From the NCBI RefSeq assembly GCF_004379255.2, contig NC_056035.1, positions 21,390,502 through 21,454,501 on the forward strand: a stretch of DNA of 64,000 nt, in the 5' to 3' direction. The translations under genes and the position numbers were made by a program. The notes beneath the pieces were generated by a model. It had not been told where the DNA came from. It saw only the letters and a list, made by a program, of their open reading frames with translations, and did not search any database. How positions within the stretch are numbered: the first letter of the stretch is position 1; every line of letters starts with the position of its first letter. Origin of the DNA: Salvia splendens (Eukaryota > Streptophyta > Magnoliopsida > Lamiales > Lamiaceae). Below are positions 44,396 through 55,943 of the stretch, one piece after another.

Positions 44396-46094
44396 TGTCA
44401 CGACCCTATTTTGCTAAGGATAGCAAAAATGGGTAATTAGCGACTAATAAGGGGGATTATAGAAGCGGGGAAAGAAAAGGGGTAGAATTCAAGGAACTTG
44501 CCGAAGGGCCAATCAACTGATACCACAAAATAGAAACCAAGTATTTGATTACAAGATCTCAAAATAGAATAATTCATCATATCAACTAAATCAGAGTTCG
44601 AAGGTGGGACTTTGAAATTTTCACTTGACAAAAGCACAGCGGAACAGGTCCTTACTAAACGACTTTGTGTATGAAAACACGAATCGTCGAGAAATCCACT
44701 TGATTATTTAATAACATCGACTCCGATCAATGCTCCTTCCTCTTGACGTTCAGCCTGCACATTTATAAATACATGCAGGGCTGAGTACAGGAGTACTCAG
44801 TGCACATGTGTCGAAAACAAAACATACATTATATAGTTGTCATCCATCAACAGTATCACACGGGGTTTTTCTTAAAAGGCCCGAGCATACTAAATTCTTT
44901 GTGATCTTAAAAGTCTGACTGCAGTCTAAGTTCTTCAAATTTCCTACCATGTCTGAGAAACTCGTGTCGTGAAGGTGGCCACCTTCAACGGACACCCTCG
45001 CCGGCCAACCTCTCTAGGATGGCTCACGGCTCTTGTGCACATTATTCTGAATAGGATTTGCGGTCCTATTGGGAATCGAATTCGTTACTAAACTTTTGGC
45101 ATCGCCGAACTCTCGGCATATAGCCCTATCAGACATGCCTCGAAAACAAACACTTTTTGGCATGACAACAACTTTCAAATAATCATATCTCCATTTTGAA
45201 AAAAAAAAAAGATATTTCATAACCTCAAAGTATTTGCTTTATATCCACGCTATAGTGCCGGATATTAAAAGAAAGCCCACCTGATGCGCTTATCTCCAAT
45301 TATCAATTCTCGTCTGGCCTCACTTGCCCTTGGATAATTTATCCTTTGAAAATAAATAGCGTAGCATGCTAATTAGTACTCAAACTATTTTTTTGAGAAA
45401 AGAATGCATGCATCCTATAGTATAACATCTATCTCTTAGTCTCGGCTTATAGGATTTTTCTTAAATCCTAACTCGGCTTAACTGCTCAGCAGCATTTAAT
45501 TATTCTCTTTACTCGTTTTGGAGAAATTCTATTTTCTCTTAAATAATTAATTGGGCATTTATTTATATGAAAATATGGATTCTTGGAAAATCCCTTTTCT
45601 CAACCCTTTTTCTCTGGATTTTCTTAATGCCGCCCATGGCGTTGCGGGGCGACGCCGGTCGGCCCTTCGCGTCTCAAACTTTAACATTTTCCCCCACCGG
45701 GAATTCAATAATTCACCCGGAAATATTAAATAATTCAACTTTCTAGATCCGAGCTAAATTCTTAAATTTTCCAACCCAATACTATTAAATTTTTACTTAT
45801 CAATTCTGCCACCAGTTCCATTAATTATTATGCCCAAAATAATTAAGATGGCCCCATCTACTAATTAATTCTGGCAGCCCATTTCTCATCATTTGACTGA
45901 CCCAAACCGTAGCCCACTCCTTAAAATATACTTGGGCCCAAATGAATTAATTTAATGGCCCAATCAAAAGAAATGGGCAGTCCACATTTATACTTCCCCC
46001 TCCATCGTGACTCTCTCTTTCTCTTTCATCTTCAATCCCAAAACAATTTCTGAAAAGTTTGAATCCCTAGCTTCTTGAGATTCAACGGCGCCGC

Positions 46095-46489
46095 ATCCAA
46101 GCCCCTTGGCCTAGCGGTAAAGGGTGCTTAGACACCGCGTCCATCCTGGAGGTCACGAGTTCGACCCCTGGAAGGCGCAACTTGGGGATTAATTTCCCTT
46201 GGGGGTGACAGTGTACTTGCTTGTACCCATGTTTGGGGTGGCAGTTTACTTGTTTGTACCCAACCAGACAACGAAGCGCAGCTCGGTGGTAAGACGTTTC
46301 ACCTCCGACCTATAGGTCGAGGGTCCGAGTCACTTTTTGGGGTGGCAGTTTACTTGTTTGTACCCAACCAGACAACAGCTCGGTGGTAAGACACTTCACC
46401 TCCGACCTATAGGTCGGGGGTCCGAGTCACTTCGGGGGTAGATGGTGAACCATCGTTGATCCTCCTTAAAAGAAAAAAGAAAAAAAAAA
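46095..46489 (+). mobile_element. Composite tRNA-derived SINE (one plus two tandem modules)
   Basis: Starts ATCCAAGCCCCTTGGCCTAG with a pol III A box (TGGCCTAGCGGTAAAGG) and B box (GGTCACGAGTTCGACCC). It is followed by two copies of a different tRNA-like module (CAGCTCGGTGGTAAGAC ... TAGGTCG(A/G)GGGTCCGAGTC), each joined to TTGGGGTGGCAGTTTACTTG. It ends in an A-rich tail. Flanks GATTCAACGGCGCCGC (46079-46094) and GATCCAACAGCGCCGC (46490-46505) match at 14 of 16, the expected SINE target duplication. The first module is the same family as 56825-57008. Confidence 0.88.
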
Positions 46490-47117
46490 GATCCAACAGC
46501 GCCGCTTCCTCACGGCTTCTCCGGAGAAGTCGCCGCCATCACCCCTCCTTTTCTGGTGAACTCACGCCCGGAGTGGCTTTCCTTCCTTCCGACGAAGCAA
46601 GTGGTGGAGAGGAGGCGTCGCCTCGTCCACGGCGTCGCATCCGGGTGAGCTGTCATCTCCGGCGGAGCGTACTCTCTCTCTCCGGGGACACGCAGCTCCT
46701 CCGCCGTCACAGGCGGAGCCCTGTGCCGGCCCCCATCCTGCGTCGCGAGCAGCAGCTCTGCTCGCCGCTATCGCCTTCGCCGATTGCCGCTGCTTCCTTC
46801 GCGAGCCAGCCACGGCATTCACCGGAGGCTCACGCCTGCCATCATTGTTACCATCGACCGTTCCTCTAAGCTAAGTCACCCTCCCCTTTCCCCCTTTTTC
46901 TCAATTTCCTAGAGTTATGGCAGCGGCTATGTGCACTTTGTTAATTGATCAATTGAAATTTATCTGAACTCGTGGGGTTGGTTATGAAGGCTCGGGAGGG
47001 AGCTTGCTATTGTGAAAACTTGGCAGTAGCCGTGACTCTTAACTCTATGTTCTTGTGCTACCTATTTGGTTTATAGCTCATGTCCTTGGTTGTCGATGGT
47101 ATCCCTATGATTCTAAG

Positions 47118-48311
47118 TGTTGGGGATAATGCTGGAATTACAAGAGATAAACAATACCGGGCGTAATACAACCCAAGAAGGAAGAACTAAAAACTGAAAA
47201 TTACAATGAAATCGAAACTGTAAACTGGAAATAAAACTTAGCCGAGTCGAGGAGGCCTCTTTCCGCAAGACGAGATACGCCCCGGTAGTGCTCTCAGTTT
47301 GGCGTGTCGTCCCCAAAGATAAAACGGCTACGTCTCTGATGAAGTAGCACCGCAATCAACAGAGCTCCGGTGAACTGGATGGAGAAGATGGAAGAGCTTC
47401 GAAAGAAAGACTATGCAGAGAGTATGATGCTTGTTCTGATTGTGCGCTATATCTAATGCAAGGAATGACTAGCCTGTTTATAGGCTTGGTCCACTGCAGG
47501 GGTCAACTCAGCCTTGATGGCTGTCATCATGGCTCATTATGGCGGGGCTGTAACCGCCGGCTGTTACGAGTTTGAAAGCTGGAGTGGTCGACTTTGAATC
47601 TAGACGTTGTACATGCCCTAGTTCAAACATCATATGTGGACTTCGACTTGATCAAGACGCTGATCAAGCCATCGCTCAAGGCGCAGTAGGTCGAGTAGAT
47701 CAGGCTACTGAAGCTATCGCTCAAGGCGCAGTAGGCCGAGTTGATCAAACTGCTGATCAAGGCGCAGCATGTCAAGTTGATCAGGATGCTGCCCAAAACT
47801 TAGGTGGTCCAAAACATTAAGTCTGGATCCAGGGACAAGCCCAAGAACCAAGCCCAAAGACCAATTGCCAAGATCCAAAACCAAGTCTAAGTCCAAGTCC
47901 AAGACCAAGGGCAAGGGCACGGGCTCAGGCACGGTCACGGGCACGGCTCGGCTAGGCGCGCGTGTGGGCTCTTTCACCCATCTTAGTCCACGATAATTAC
48001 TAAGTGTAATAAGTCACTTAATAAATACACATTTAAAGATGTGTCTCATCTCCTATGTGGGATAATTAACACTAGTTAATTACTCCCTACACTTTCAACT
48101 CCTAGCTTTATCAAAAGCTACAATGTGACCAACTTTAATCATTTATTTCTTACTCACCGGGAATCGGATTTAAGAAAGTGAATATACTACTGTCATCTAC
48201 GCGGAACTTAGATCGACGCTATAGTATTTAATTCTCCAAAATTAAATGTCTCCTCACAGTTATTATTAGTCAAACTTCATTGACCGGACATCTTAAAACA
48301 AGATTCTAACA
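47118..48311 (-). repeat. 3' LTR of copia C (1194 bp), with adjoining polypurine tract
   Basis: In element sense it begins TGTTAGAATCTTG, preceded by the purine tract GTGGGGGAT (48312-48320), and ends ATTATCCCCAACA. It contains a reiterated stretch around 47650-47800 (GATCAAG / GCTCAAGGCGCAGTAGG units) and TCCAAGACCAAG-type repeats near 47,880. An antisense ORF of 82 codons (47572-47820) spans the reiterated stretch. Confidence 0.9.
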
Positions 48312-48929
48312 ATCCCCCACATGAGTGGAAATAGCCAAATGCAAATGCATGCAGACACAAGCTCAACCCTCACGAGGTATATAAGCATAAGGATAAATAG
48401 TTGTTGGCTTTGAACCCTCCATAGTCGACACCATCGGATACACTGGCGGCTTAGTAGCGCGATGCTTTGAACTAATCCCCCACGGCGTACACCAAGACAA
48501 TGGTGTTAACGCTTAAACACCTCAACCTCATCCGTTCTCACGTTTTGTGTCCTTTGCGGTCTTGGACACCACTTTGGATTCATAAGTGCGTTTTATGAAG
48601 CGACCACACTTCGCACTTACATAGGTGATTCTTAGTCAAGTACCTTGCCATACTTGGTCTCTTTGAGAACTCCATCTCTTTGAGATCCTTAAGAACCATT
48701 AAAAGTCATAGACTTATCCTTTACCACTAGGCAAGTTTCCAACACTCTATTGTTCTCTAGGGAATAGATATAGTTGAGTGTTTCTCATGAACTCTCATAG
48801 CTTAGTTGTCCATTTGAACCAAGTTCTTGGGATCTCCAGTCATCATGGTTGGGTTACCACTATGATAATTCTTTAGTTTGTGGATTTCAAACTCATTCCC
48901 TCTAGCAACTTATTCATTTGATCACGGTT

Positions 48930-51054
48930 TTACCCTTTGGTTAACGGATCCGCAAGATTATCTATTGACTTCACATAGTCAATTGTAATCAGGCCAGTTG
49001 TGATCAAGTGCCTCACGGTATTGTGTCGTCGACGTATATGTCGAGACTTACCGTTATAGAAGCCATTGTTTGCCCTTCCAATAGCCGCTTGGCTATCGCA
49101 GTGGATCAGCACTGGTGGCACTAGCTTAGACCAACATGGAATATCTTCAAGGAAGTTCTTAAGCCACTCAGCTTCCTCGCCAGCCTTATCTAAGGTAATG
49201 AACTCCGATTCCATGGTTGATCGGGCTATACATGTCTGTTTTGTGGATTTCCACGACACAACACCACCCCCAATAGTAAAGACGTATCCACTTGTTGAAA
49301 GTGAGTCTCTATTGTCGGATATCCAATTTGCATCACAGTACCCTTCAAGTACCGGGGGGTATCTCGAGAAGTGTAGCCCATGATCTTGAGTATATTTTAA
49401 ATATCTCAAAACCCTCACAAGAGCTCTCCAATGCTCTTTGATTGGATTGCTCGTGTAACGACTCAACTTGTTCACGGCACAAGCAATGTCAGGTCGAGTG
49501 CAATTAGTCAAGTACATAATGCACCCGATGACCAGTGCATACTCTTCTTGTGCAACGGGCTCGCCTTTGTTCTTGCTCAAGTAAACGTCGAGTTCAATTG
49601 GAGTCTTAACCGGCGCGCCATCATAGGCTTTGAATTTATTCAATATCTTCTCAACATATTGTGATTGTGTTAAGATGATTCCATCAGACGTTCTTAGAAT
49701 ATTCATTCCAAGAATTACATCGGCTAGACCCATGTCTTTCATGTCAAAGTTTCTCTTTAACATGGCCTTTGTATCGTTAATTACTTGAGTGTTGCTACCC
49801 AAGATTAACATATCATCAACGTATAGACACACTCTAACGTGGCCGTTATTAGTGCTCTTGATGTAGACATATTTGTCGCACTCGTTGATTTTAAACCCAT
49901 TTGATAACAACACATTATCAAACTTCAAGTGCCATTGCAATGGCCCTTGTTTCAATCCATAGAGGGATTTAACCAGTTTGCATACCTTTTTCTCTTCTCC
50001 AGGTACTACAAACCCTTCGGGTTGTTCCATATAAATTTCATCTTCTAGTTCACCATTTAGAAACGCGGTCTTTACATCCATTTGATGAATCTCAAGATTG
50101 TGCAATGCAGCAATAGCGAGAAGCACTCGGATAGATGTAATCCTTGTTTCAGGTGAATAGGTATAGAAGAAGTCATGTCCTTCCTTTTGTTTAAAACCCT
50201 TTACTACTAGTCGGGCTTTATACTTATCCACTGTTCCATAGGCCTTAAATTTCCTTTTAAGGACCCATTTGCAACCTAGAGGTTTCGCACCTTCAGGTAG
50301 ATCTACCAACACCCAAGTGTGGTTTAGAAAAATTGAATCAGTTTCGCTTTGAACAGCTTCTCTCCAATAAAACCCGTCTGGGCCATCGAAGGCTACTTTT
50401 ATAGATGTCGGTTCTTCATCTAACATAAAAGCAATGTAGTCATGACCAAATGTTTTTGGTGTTCTGACCCTACTACCACGTCTTAGTACTGTATCCTTTG
50501 GATCGGGTCTTGCACGCTTGCGCGATTCAGGTTCCTCGTCCGCTGATTTAGAACTAGTGGCTTCTACTTCAATTCTTGTCTCAGAATTGGTTATGACATT
50601 TTCCTTGTCTTTGCAAGGAAATGTATTTTCGAGAAATACAGCATTCCTTGACTCGATTGTTGTTCCTACTGTAATAGTCGATATTTCAGACTTGTGAACA
50701 ACAAATCGATATGTACTACTATTAAGTGCATATCCAATGAAGATGCAATCAATCGTTTTAGGTCTGATTGTAACTTCTTTGGGCGGAGGAACCATCACCT
50801 TTTCCAAACACCCCCACACTTTGAGGTATTTGTAGGATGGCTTCCTTCCCTTCCACAACTCATAAGGAGTAACATCGTTTCCTTTGAGAGAGATTTTATT
50901 CAAGATATAGTTGGCTGTCAAAACAGCTTTCCCCCACATGTTATGTGGTAATCCTGAAGTCAGAACAGTGCATTCATCATCTCTTTTAGAGTTCGATTCT
51001 TGCGTTCTGCAACACCATTAGATTGTGGTGAATACGGTGCAGTCGTTTGATGGA
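48930..51054 (-). pseudogene. Copia C pol: integrase end, reverse transcriptase, RNase H
   Basis: Just past the gag stop, another frame reads [20 protein letters not shown] and TLKEMMNAL, the end of the integrase catalytic core including its Glu, then a TGA. From 50939 there is an uninterrupted 669-codon frame: [20 protein letters not shown] (integrase end), [20 protein letters not shown] (RT start), [20 protein letters not shown], polymerase motif YVDDMLILG, and RNase H with [29 protein letters not shown] and [12 protein letters not shown] at its end. RT and RNase H are intact; the first two thirds of integrase are gone, so the enzyme set is incomplete. Confidence 0.88.
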
Positions 51055-52611
51055 TTATACCACTTGCGTTATTGTGACGCCAGACGTCATCATGAGGATC
51101 ATATTTCCGATGTCAAGGACTTCAAAGGATGCTTGATTCCCCATGTTGATCTTCCTCCCATCAACAGGACTGTAAGTTGAAAACTTACTCCTATCGGCAC
51201 AAACAAGAACAGTTGCTCCAGTGTCGATGTACCAGCCTCCCTTGTATTCAATCAAGTTGGCTTCTTCAGTGACCACAACAATGAGGTCGCTTTCATCCCA
51301 GTCTTTGAACTCCTTCTCAACAACGTGGGCTGCCGACTTCTTCTTCTTGTTGCGGCAGTCTTTGGCAAAGTGGCCAGTTTTGGCACATTTCAAGCATTCG
51401 CCTTCAAATTTCTTTGCAGGCTGCTTCCCTTTCCCTTTATCCTTTTGACTTGGGCGAGGGCGTTTGTTGGAGGGACCGCCCCGCTCCAACAGATTGGCCT
51501 TGGCTTCAAGTGGGCTAAAGCCCTTAGCCTTTCGGTCACTTTTGCGCACGTCGGCCTCAATGCGCAATTTCACGATCAAGTCTTCAAGAGTCATCTGCTT
51601 TCGCTTGTGCTTGAGATAGCTCTTGAAGTCCTTCCAACTAGGAGGAAGCTTGTCAATGATTGTGCACCTTAAGAATTTGTCGGGCAAGGTCATCCCTTCA
51701 GCCACTAGTGCGTGGATGATCATTTGGAGCTCTTGAACTTGCTCCATGATGGGTCGAAAGTCGACAATCTTGTAGTCCATAAATTTGGATGCTACAACTT
51801 GTTCAGTGCCTGCAGCGTTATCTATGTTGTACTTTCTTTCTAGGCTTTCCCACATCTCTTTTGATGTGGTTATAATGGAGTATACATTGTACAAACTATC
51901 ATCTAAAGCATTTAGAATGAAATTTTTACAAAGGTAATCTCCTTTTCTCCAAGCTTCATAGTCTGCCATGACCTCAAGCCTAGTCTCTTGATCCCTTGGC
52001 GTGGGCGGCTCATTTTCCGGGAAGAAGTTGGTGACGTCCAATGTTGTCAAGTAGAACAACATTTTTTCGTACCACCTTTTGAAGTCAGATCCTCCAAGCT
52101 TTGGTGGCTTCTCGGCAGGTGGCATCACTCTTGGTGCCAAAGGTGTCGTACTTGGTCCATGGAAGGAACCAATTCCGTTGCTCCCGAATGAGCCAACAAC
52201 GTGGTTGGGCATAGAGCCCCCACCATTCATGTTAGGCATGGAGCCCGCCGTGGTCGTACCAGCCCCGAAGGAACTAGCACCCGCGTGAGACCCGAAGGCC
52301 CCAGCATTCGTGTGAGACCCGAAGGCCCCAGCACTCGTGTGAGACCCGAAGGCCCCAACACTTGATCCATTAAAGGATCCGAAGGAACCACTAAAAGTGG
52401 AACCAACCGATCCACTCGAGGTGGATCCACCAATGGGCCCAAGGGTGTTAACAAACTCCCAAGGGATTGTTGATGAAGATGGATAGCGCCCAGGTGTGGG
52501 CATCACCGTCGGAATCGACGATGTGTTGATCGGTGCGGTGGTCGACATGGTGGATGGAGATGCGGCGGCGGAGGTGGCAGTGACGGTGTTGGCGTTGGTC
52601 GACATCTCCAA
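51055..52611 (-). CDS. Copia C gag plus start of protease (518 residues)
   Basis: Open from ATG 52611 to TAA 51055-51057. Residues 1-165 are low-complexity Ser/Gly/Thr-rich with imperfect repeats such as GAFGSHTSAGAFGSHTNAG. Then comes the copia Gag core (FKRWYEKMLFYLTTLDVTNF; KEMWESLERKYNIDNAAGTE; VASKFMDYKIVDFRPIMEQV), a basic linker, a CCHC zinc knuckle (CLKCAKTGHFAKDC) and the protease active site YIDTGATVLVCADRS. The frame ends soon after, at the integrase deletion (MILMMTSGVTITQVV). The gag part is intact, unusual in this window, although the missing primer site means the element itself could not be reverse-transcribed from its own RNA. Confidence 0.88.
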   Translation of the reverse strand: MEMSTNANTVTATSAAASPSTMSTTAPINTSSIPTVMPTPGRYPSSSTIPWEFVNTLGPIGGSTSSGSVGSTFSGSFGSFNGSSVGAFGSHTSAGAFGSHTNAGAFGSHAGASSFGAGTTTAGSMPNMNGGGSMPNHVVGSFGSNGIGSFHGPSTTPLAPRVMPPAEKPPKLGGSDFKRWYEKMLFYLTTLDVTNFFPENEPPTPRDQETRLEVMADYEAWRKGDYLCKNFILNALDDSLYNVYSIITTSKEMWESLERKYNIDNAAGTEQVVASKFMDYKIVDFRPIMEQVQELQMIIHALVAEGMTLPDKFLRCTIIDKLPPSWKDFKSYLKHKRKQMTLEDLIVKLRIEADVRKSDRKAKGFSPLEAKANLLERGGPSNKRPRPSQKDKGKGKQPAKKFEGECLKCAKTGHFAKDCRNKKKKSAAHVVEKEFKDWDESDLIVVVTEEANLIEYKGGWYIDTGATVLVCADRSKFSTYSPVDGRKINMGNQASFEVLDIGNMILMMTSGVTITQVV

Positions 52612-52624
52612 GCAAATGCAGAGA

Positions 52625-53555
52625 GCAGAGCTTTGAAAGAAAGACTATGCAGAGAGTATGATGCTTGTTCTGATTGTGCGCTATATCTAATGCAAGGAAT
52701 GACTAGCCTATTTATAGGGTTAGTCCACTACAGAAGTCAACTCAACCTTGATGGCTCATTATGGCGGGGCGGTAACCGCCGGCCATTACGAATTTGAAAG
52801 CTGGAGTGGTCGACTTTGAATCTAGACGTTGTACACACCCTAGTTCAACCGTCACATGTCGACTTCGACTTGATCAAGATGCTGATCAAGCCATCGCTCA
52901 AGGCGCAGCAGGTCGAGTTGATCAGGCTACTGAAGCCATCGCTCAAGGCGCAGTAGGCCGAGTTGATCAAACTGCTGATCAAGGCGCAGCATGTCAAGTT
53001 GAAAAGGCTGCTGCCCAAAACTTAGGTGGTCCAAAACATTAAGTCTGGATCCAGGGTCAAGCCCAAGAACCAAGCCCAAAGACCAATTGTCAAGATCCAA
53101 AACCAAGTCTAAGTCCAAGACCAAGACCAAGACCAAGGGCAAGAGCAAGGGCACGGGCTCAGGCACGGTCACGGGCGCGGCTCGGCTAGGCGCGCGTGTG
53201 CGCGCGTGTGGGCTCTTTTACCCATCTTAGTCCATGATAATTACTAAGTGTAATAAGTCACTTAATAAATACACATTTAAAGATGTGTCTCATCTTCTAT
53301 GTGGGATAATTAACACTAGTTAATTACTCCCTACACTTTCAACTCCTAGCTTTATCAAAAGCTACAATGTGACCAACTTTAATCCACTATTTCTTACTCA
53401 CAGGGAATCGGATTTAAGAAAATGAATATACTACGGTCATCTACGTGGAACGTAGATCGACGCTATAGCATTTAATTCTCCAAAATTAAATGTCTCGTCA
53501 CAGTTATTATTGGTCAAACTTCATTGACCGGACATCTTAAAACAAGATTCCAACA
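52625..53555 (-). repeat. 5' LTR of copia C, inner end deleted
   Basis: Homologous to 47393-48311 with few differences, but the 275 bp corresponding to 47118-47392 are missing. The 82-codon antisense ORF is conserved at 52794-53042. Confidence 0.88.
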
Positions 53556-54623
53556 CTAAGTTCTTAGGCGGCTGTTCTATATGATGCAATATGTGTGATG
53601 GGGAGGTGATTACCTTGTTTGGTTTGCCTCCTCTCACTGCCGCCGCCTTGCTTGTCGCCGCTCCACACTCCATCGCACTCTTCGCCTTGTGGAATTTTGA
53701 TAGAATGTAGCCGTGGAGTGGGGAGGGGACGGCAGTATTTATAGGCCAATGCCTTGGCTTCTAGTGGCAGAATTTTGGGGCATTGTGTTCCTAATTTTGG
53801 CTACCATCTTAGCTCCCTTTTGAGCTTTGTAATTAAGTTGATCATATGCTAAGTTGGTGTAAGCCTTGGGGCTGTTTGTAGGCTGACTTTCCAGCCTTGG
53901 ATTTGTGGGGATTTGCTTGCTCTTTTGAGCTTGGTGCTGAGTCCACTCTATTGGAGTCCTTTGTTTTGACCCCCCCCCCCCCCTCCCCCTCTTTTTTTAT
54001 GATACTTGACTTGAGGAAAAAATGGGGCTGACCTCAGGCCCTATATTGCAGCCTCTTTGCTACTTGTGTAGCCTACTTCATCCCTTTCTAAATTGGGAGT
54101 GTGCCTCCTTTCTCTTTAATGTATGAGCTCATCTCCTAACCTCACTTTTGTGTTATTTTTGTAGATGCATGGCTGCACATTTGGAGTATTGTGGGGGATG
54201 GAATCGAGAGAGAAAAGAGGGTGTAATCTTGCTCACCTCCCCCTCCATGCTTACTTCCTAATGTAGAAGTCTCCATCACCTTGGCTTTTGATTTTTTTTG
54301 TAAGAGGCTAGGAATACATATATAAAATAGGATACATAAAGGGTTCTCTCTTTTGATCATGCAAGCATTTGTGATATTTGTATTTTCATTATTCAAGTAA
54401 CTGTATCTCTAAATTGTACTTTGAATAAAAGCTTATCTTTTACTTTTATTCTTGAAGGAAATTTCCTTGCACCTTGTTTCCTTCAACACAAAACTTGATT
54501 TATTCCAACGTTGGAAATCAAAACGGAAATTTCTACGTTCACACGCCCTCTAAATGAGAATTAATTAAGCTAATAAATCCGGCGTTATCCAAAATAAAAG
54601 TAATGAAATTCTGGTGTGTCACA

Positions 54624-55563
54624 AGTTGGGACTATCTCCGGTCAGGGAGTCTCCCACTGAGTGCAACCAGCGGCAGGGAGGACGCGGAAGCAGGGGAGAG
54701 GGAAGGGCAAGGGCACTACCTCGTCCTCGCGTTCCGGTAACGAGGGTGGGGCAGGGGCCGAGGGGGTGGGGGAGGAAGCCGACGAGAGAAAGAGGACCGT
54801 CTGGAGCATAGGGGAGTGCATCGCGCTGGCGAAGGCCTGGGTCGGTGTAGTCGAAGATCCCTACATCGGGGCTAACCAGCACATCGACAGAATGTGGTAG
54901 CGCATTAGCTAAAGCTACCTCCAATTTAATCCGCCAGGTGGGAAGACTCACGATGGAGAGCAATGCCGGAAACAGTGGGAGGGGCTGAGGAGGCAGCTCA
55001 GCCGATTTGCCGGCATCTACCGAAACAACCTCCGCACGGCAACCAGTGGCATGTCCGCCGATGATGTGAAGCTTCTGTCCCACGAGCAGTACCCCAACAG
55101 TTTATTGGGTTTCGAGGAATTTAAATAATGGGAGGTCTATCTTGTGGTGCAGACTTCCGCCAGGTTTAGTGCGGGGAGTACAGCAGCAGTGTCGGTTCCC
55201 ACGTACTCCCTGACGCCGAGGCAGAGTTCCCGACCCCTCAATCGTCTTCCCGTCATCGTCCGATTGGGCAAAAGACCGCGATGCAGATGGCTAGGGGAAG
55301 CGCCAGCGGGTCCCCCAAGGTCCAATCGATAGCTCCTTCCCAGATCGATCCCGAGCTCCCCTCACTCGCCCGCATGCAACAACATTAGAGCCCGATAGAC
55401 AACATGGACAAGTGCCATGTCGCGACTGACCCTTATACAAGTTGATCCTGAAGGATGTCATCGACAGTTTGCGGCGCGATTTGGGGATGCCACCCCTGCC
55501 CGTGAGTGACGTCGGGACTGGCGACGGGGAGGACGGGACTGGCGCCGGGGACGACGAGGAGTG
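54624..55563 (+). pseudogene. Harbinger B ORF1 (Myb/SANT-like) remains
   Basis: Same protein family as at 4122-4455 but from a different part. The frame starting at 54661 reads RTVWSIGECIALAKAWVGVV and EDPYIGANQHIDRMW, then stops (TAG 54898, TAA 54910), then FNPPGGKTHDGEQCRKQWEG, LRRQLSRFAGIYRNNLRTAT and KLLSHEQYPNSLLGFEEFK, stop, WEVYLVVQTSARFSAGS. Another frame gives PIGQKTAMQMARGSASG, and a last one LKDVIDSLRRDLGMPPLPVS ending GAGDDEE at 55563. Together these are the Myb/SANT domain and C-terminal half of ORF1, with at least three stops and two frameshifts. The N-terminal part is missing, replaced by Tekay LTR C. Confidence 0.78.
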
Positions 55564-55856
55564 AGTCGGGGGCCGCATTTGTCGAAGCTTGAGGTTGTTT
55601 TTTTTTAACTATGTATTTTTTGTTTTTAATAATTATGTATGTTTTTTAAAAATAAAATGGTTACATTTTCTCCGTATTCGTGTCGAAATTTTAATTCTAT
55701 AAATTGTTAAATTTGGTGAATTTGTGAATTTTTATTATTGTGGATGTCCGTCGGGATGTCCTTGGGGATGTCCGCCATTGTGCAGTGGGATGTCCTTATG
55801 ACGTGGCAGTGTAGGATGTCCTTATGACGTGACAGGAGTTGTTTTTGAGAAGCTAC
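55564..55856 (+). other. 3' subterminal region of Harbinger B
   Basis: A T-rich stretch, then three to four GGATGTCC repeats (TGTCCGTCGGGATGTCCTTG; GTGGGATGTCCTTATGACGT), the inverted counterpart of the GGACGTCC-rich left end at 35640-35740. Confidence 0.6.
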
Positions 55857-55943
55857 TAACATTATCTTAGTGAAAACGAAATTATAACAGAATACGAGAG
55901 TGAAACGAAAATTTGGAAAGGTGCTGGTTTGTTTTCTGTTGCG

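Larger units (their letters stand above)
47118..53555 (-). mobile_element. Ty1/copia retrotransposon C, full span with internal deletions (TSD CTAAG)
   Basis: Perfect target duplicates CTAAG at 47113-47117 and 53556-53560. The 3' LTR is 47118-48311; the 5' LTR is 53555 down to about 52625 and lacks its last 275 bp. Gag starts only about 15 bases inside that truncation, so the primer-binding site and leader are deleted. Most of integrase is deleted as well (between 51055 and about 51050). It is inserted in Tekay LTR C. Confidence 0.92.
44396..54623 (-). mobile_element. Tekay/Del-type LTR C, minus strand, hosting a SINE and copia C
   Basis: Plus-strand ends are TGTCACGACCCTATTTTGCT (44396) and AAATTCTGGTGTGTCACA (54623), matching the LTR at 28420-31920 in reverse. 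Sequence outside the SINE (46095-46489) and copia C (47118-53555) totals about 3.4 kb, a full LTR length. The left neighbour is the Athila-type LTR copy, whereas the right neighbour is Harbinger ORF1. The 5-bp flanks TGTTG and AGTTG match at four positions only, so this does not look like a simple insertion. GC-rich ORFs at 46,456-46,869 are in LTR sequence and are not genes. Confidence 0.8.
35629..55856 (+). mobile_element. PIF/Harbinger transposon B, expanded to about 20 kb by nested elements
   Basis: The left terminus GAGCATCCGCAATGG follows TAA (35626-35628), then GC-rich GGACGTCCGCC-type subterminal sequence to about 35770. ORF1 remains and 3' subterminal GGATGTCC repeats lie at 54624-55856. 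The right end, complement GTAGCTTCTCAA, is a weak inverted match and is followed by TAA (55857-55859). Between them lie Athila, a duplicated segment and a Tekay LTR. I infer that the two ends belong together from family, orientation and flanks; the right terminus is degraded, so the pairing is not certain. Confidence 0.5.

Noticed and set aside
46100..46420. Possible true tRNA genes (A and B boxes; also 56830-56910)
   Set aside because: A/B boxes are present, but the cloverleaf is incomplete and the sequences have SINE bodies, A-rich tails and target duplicates.
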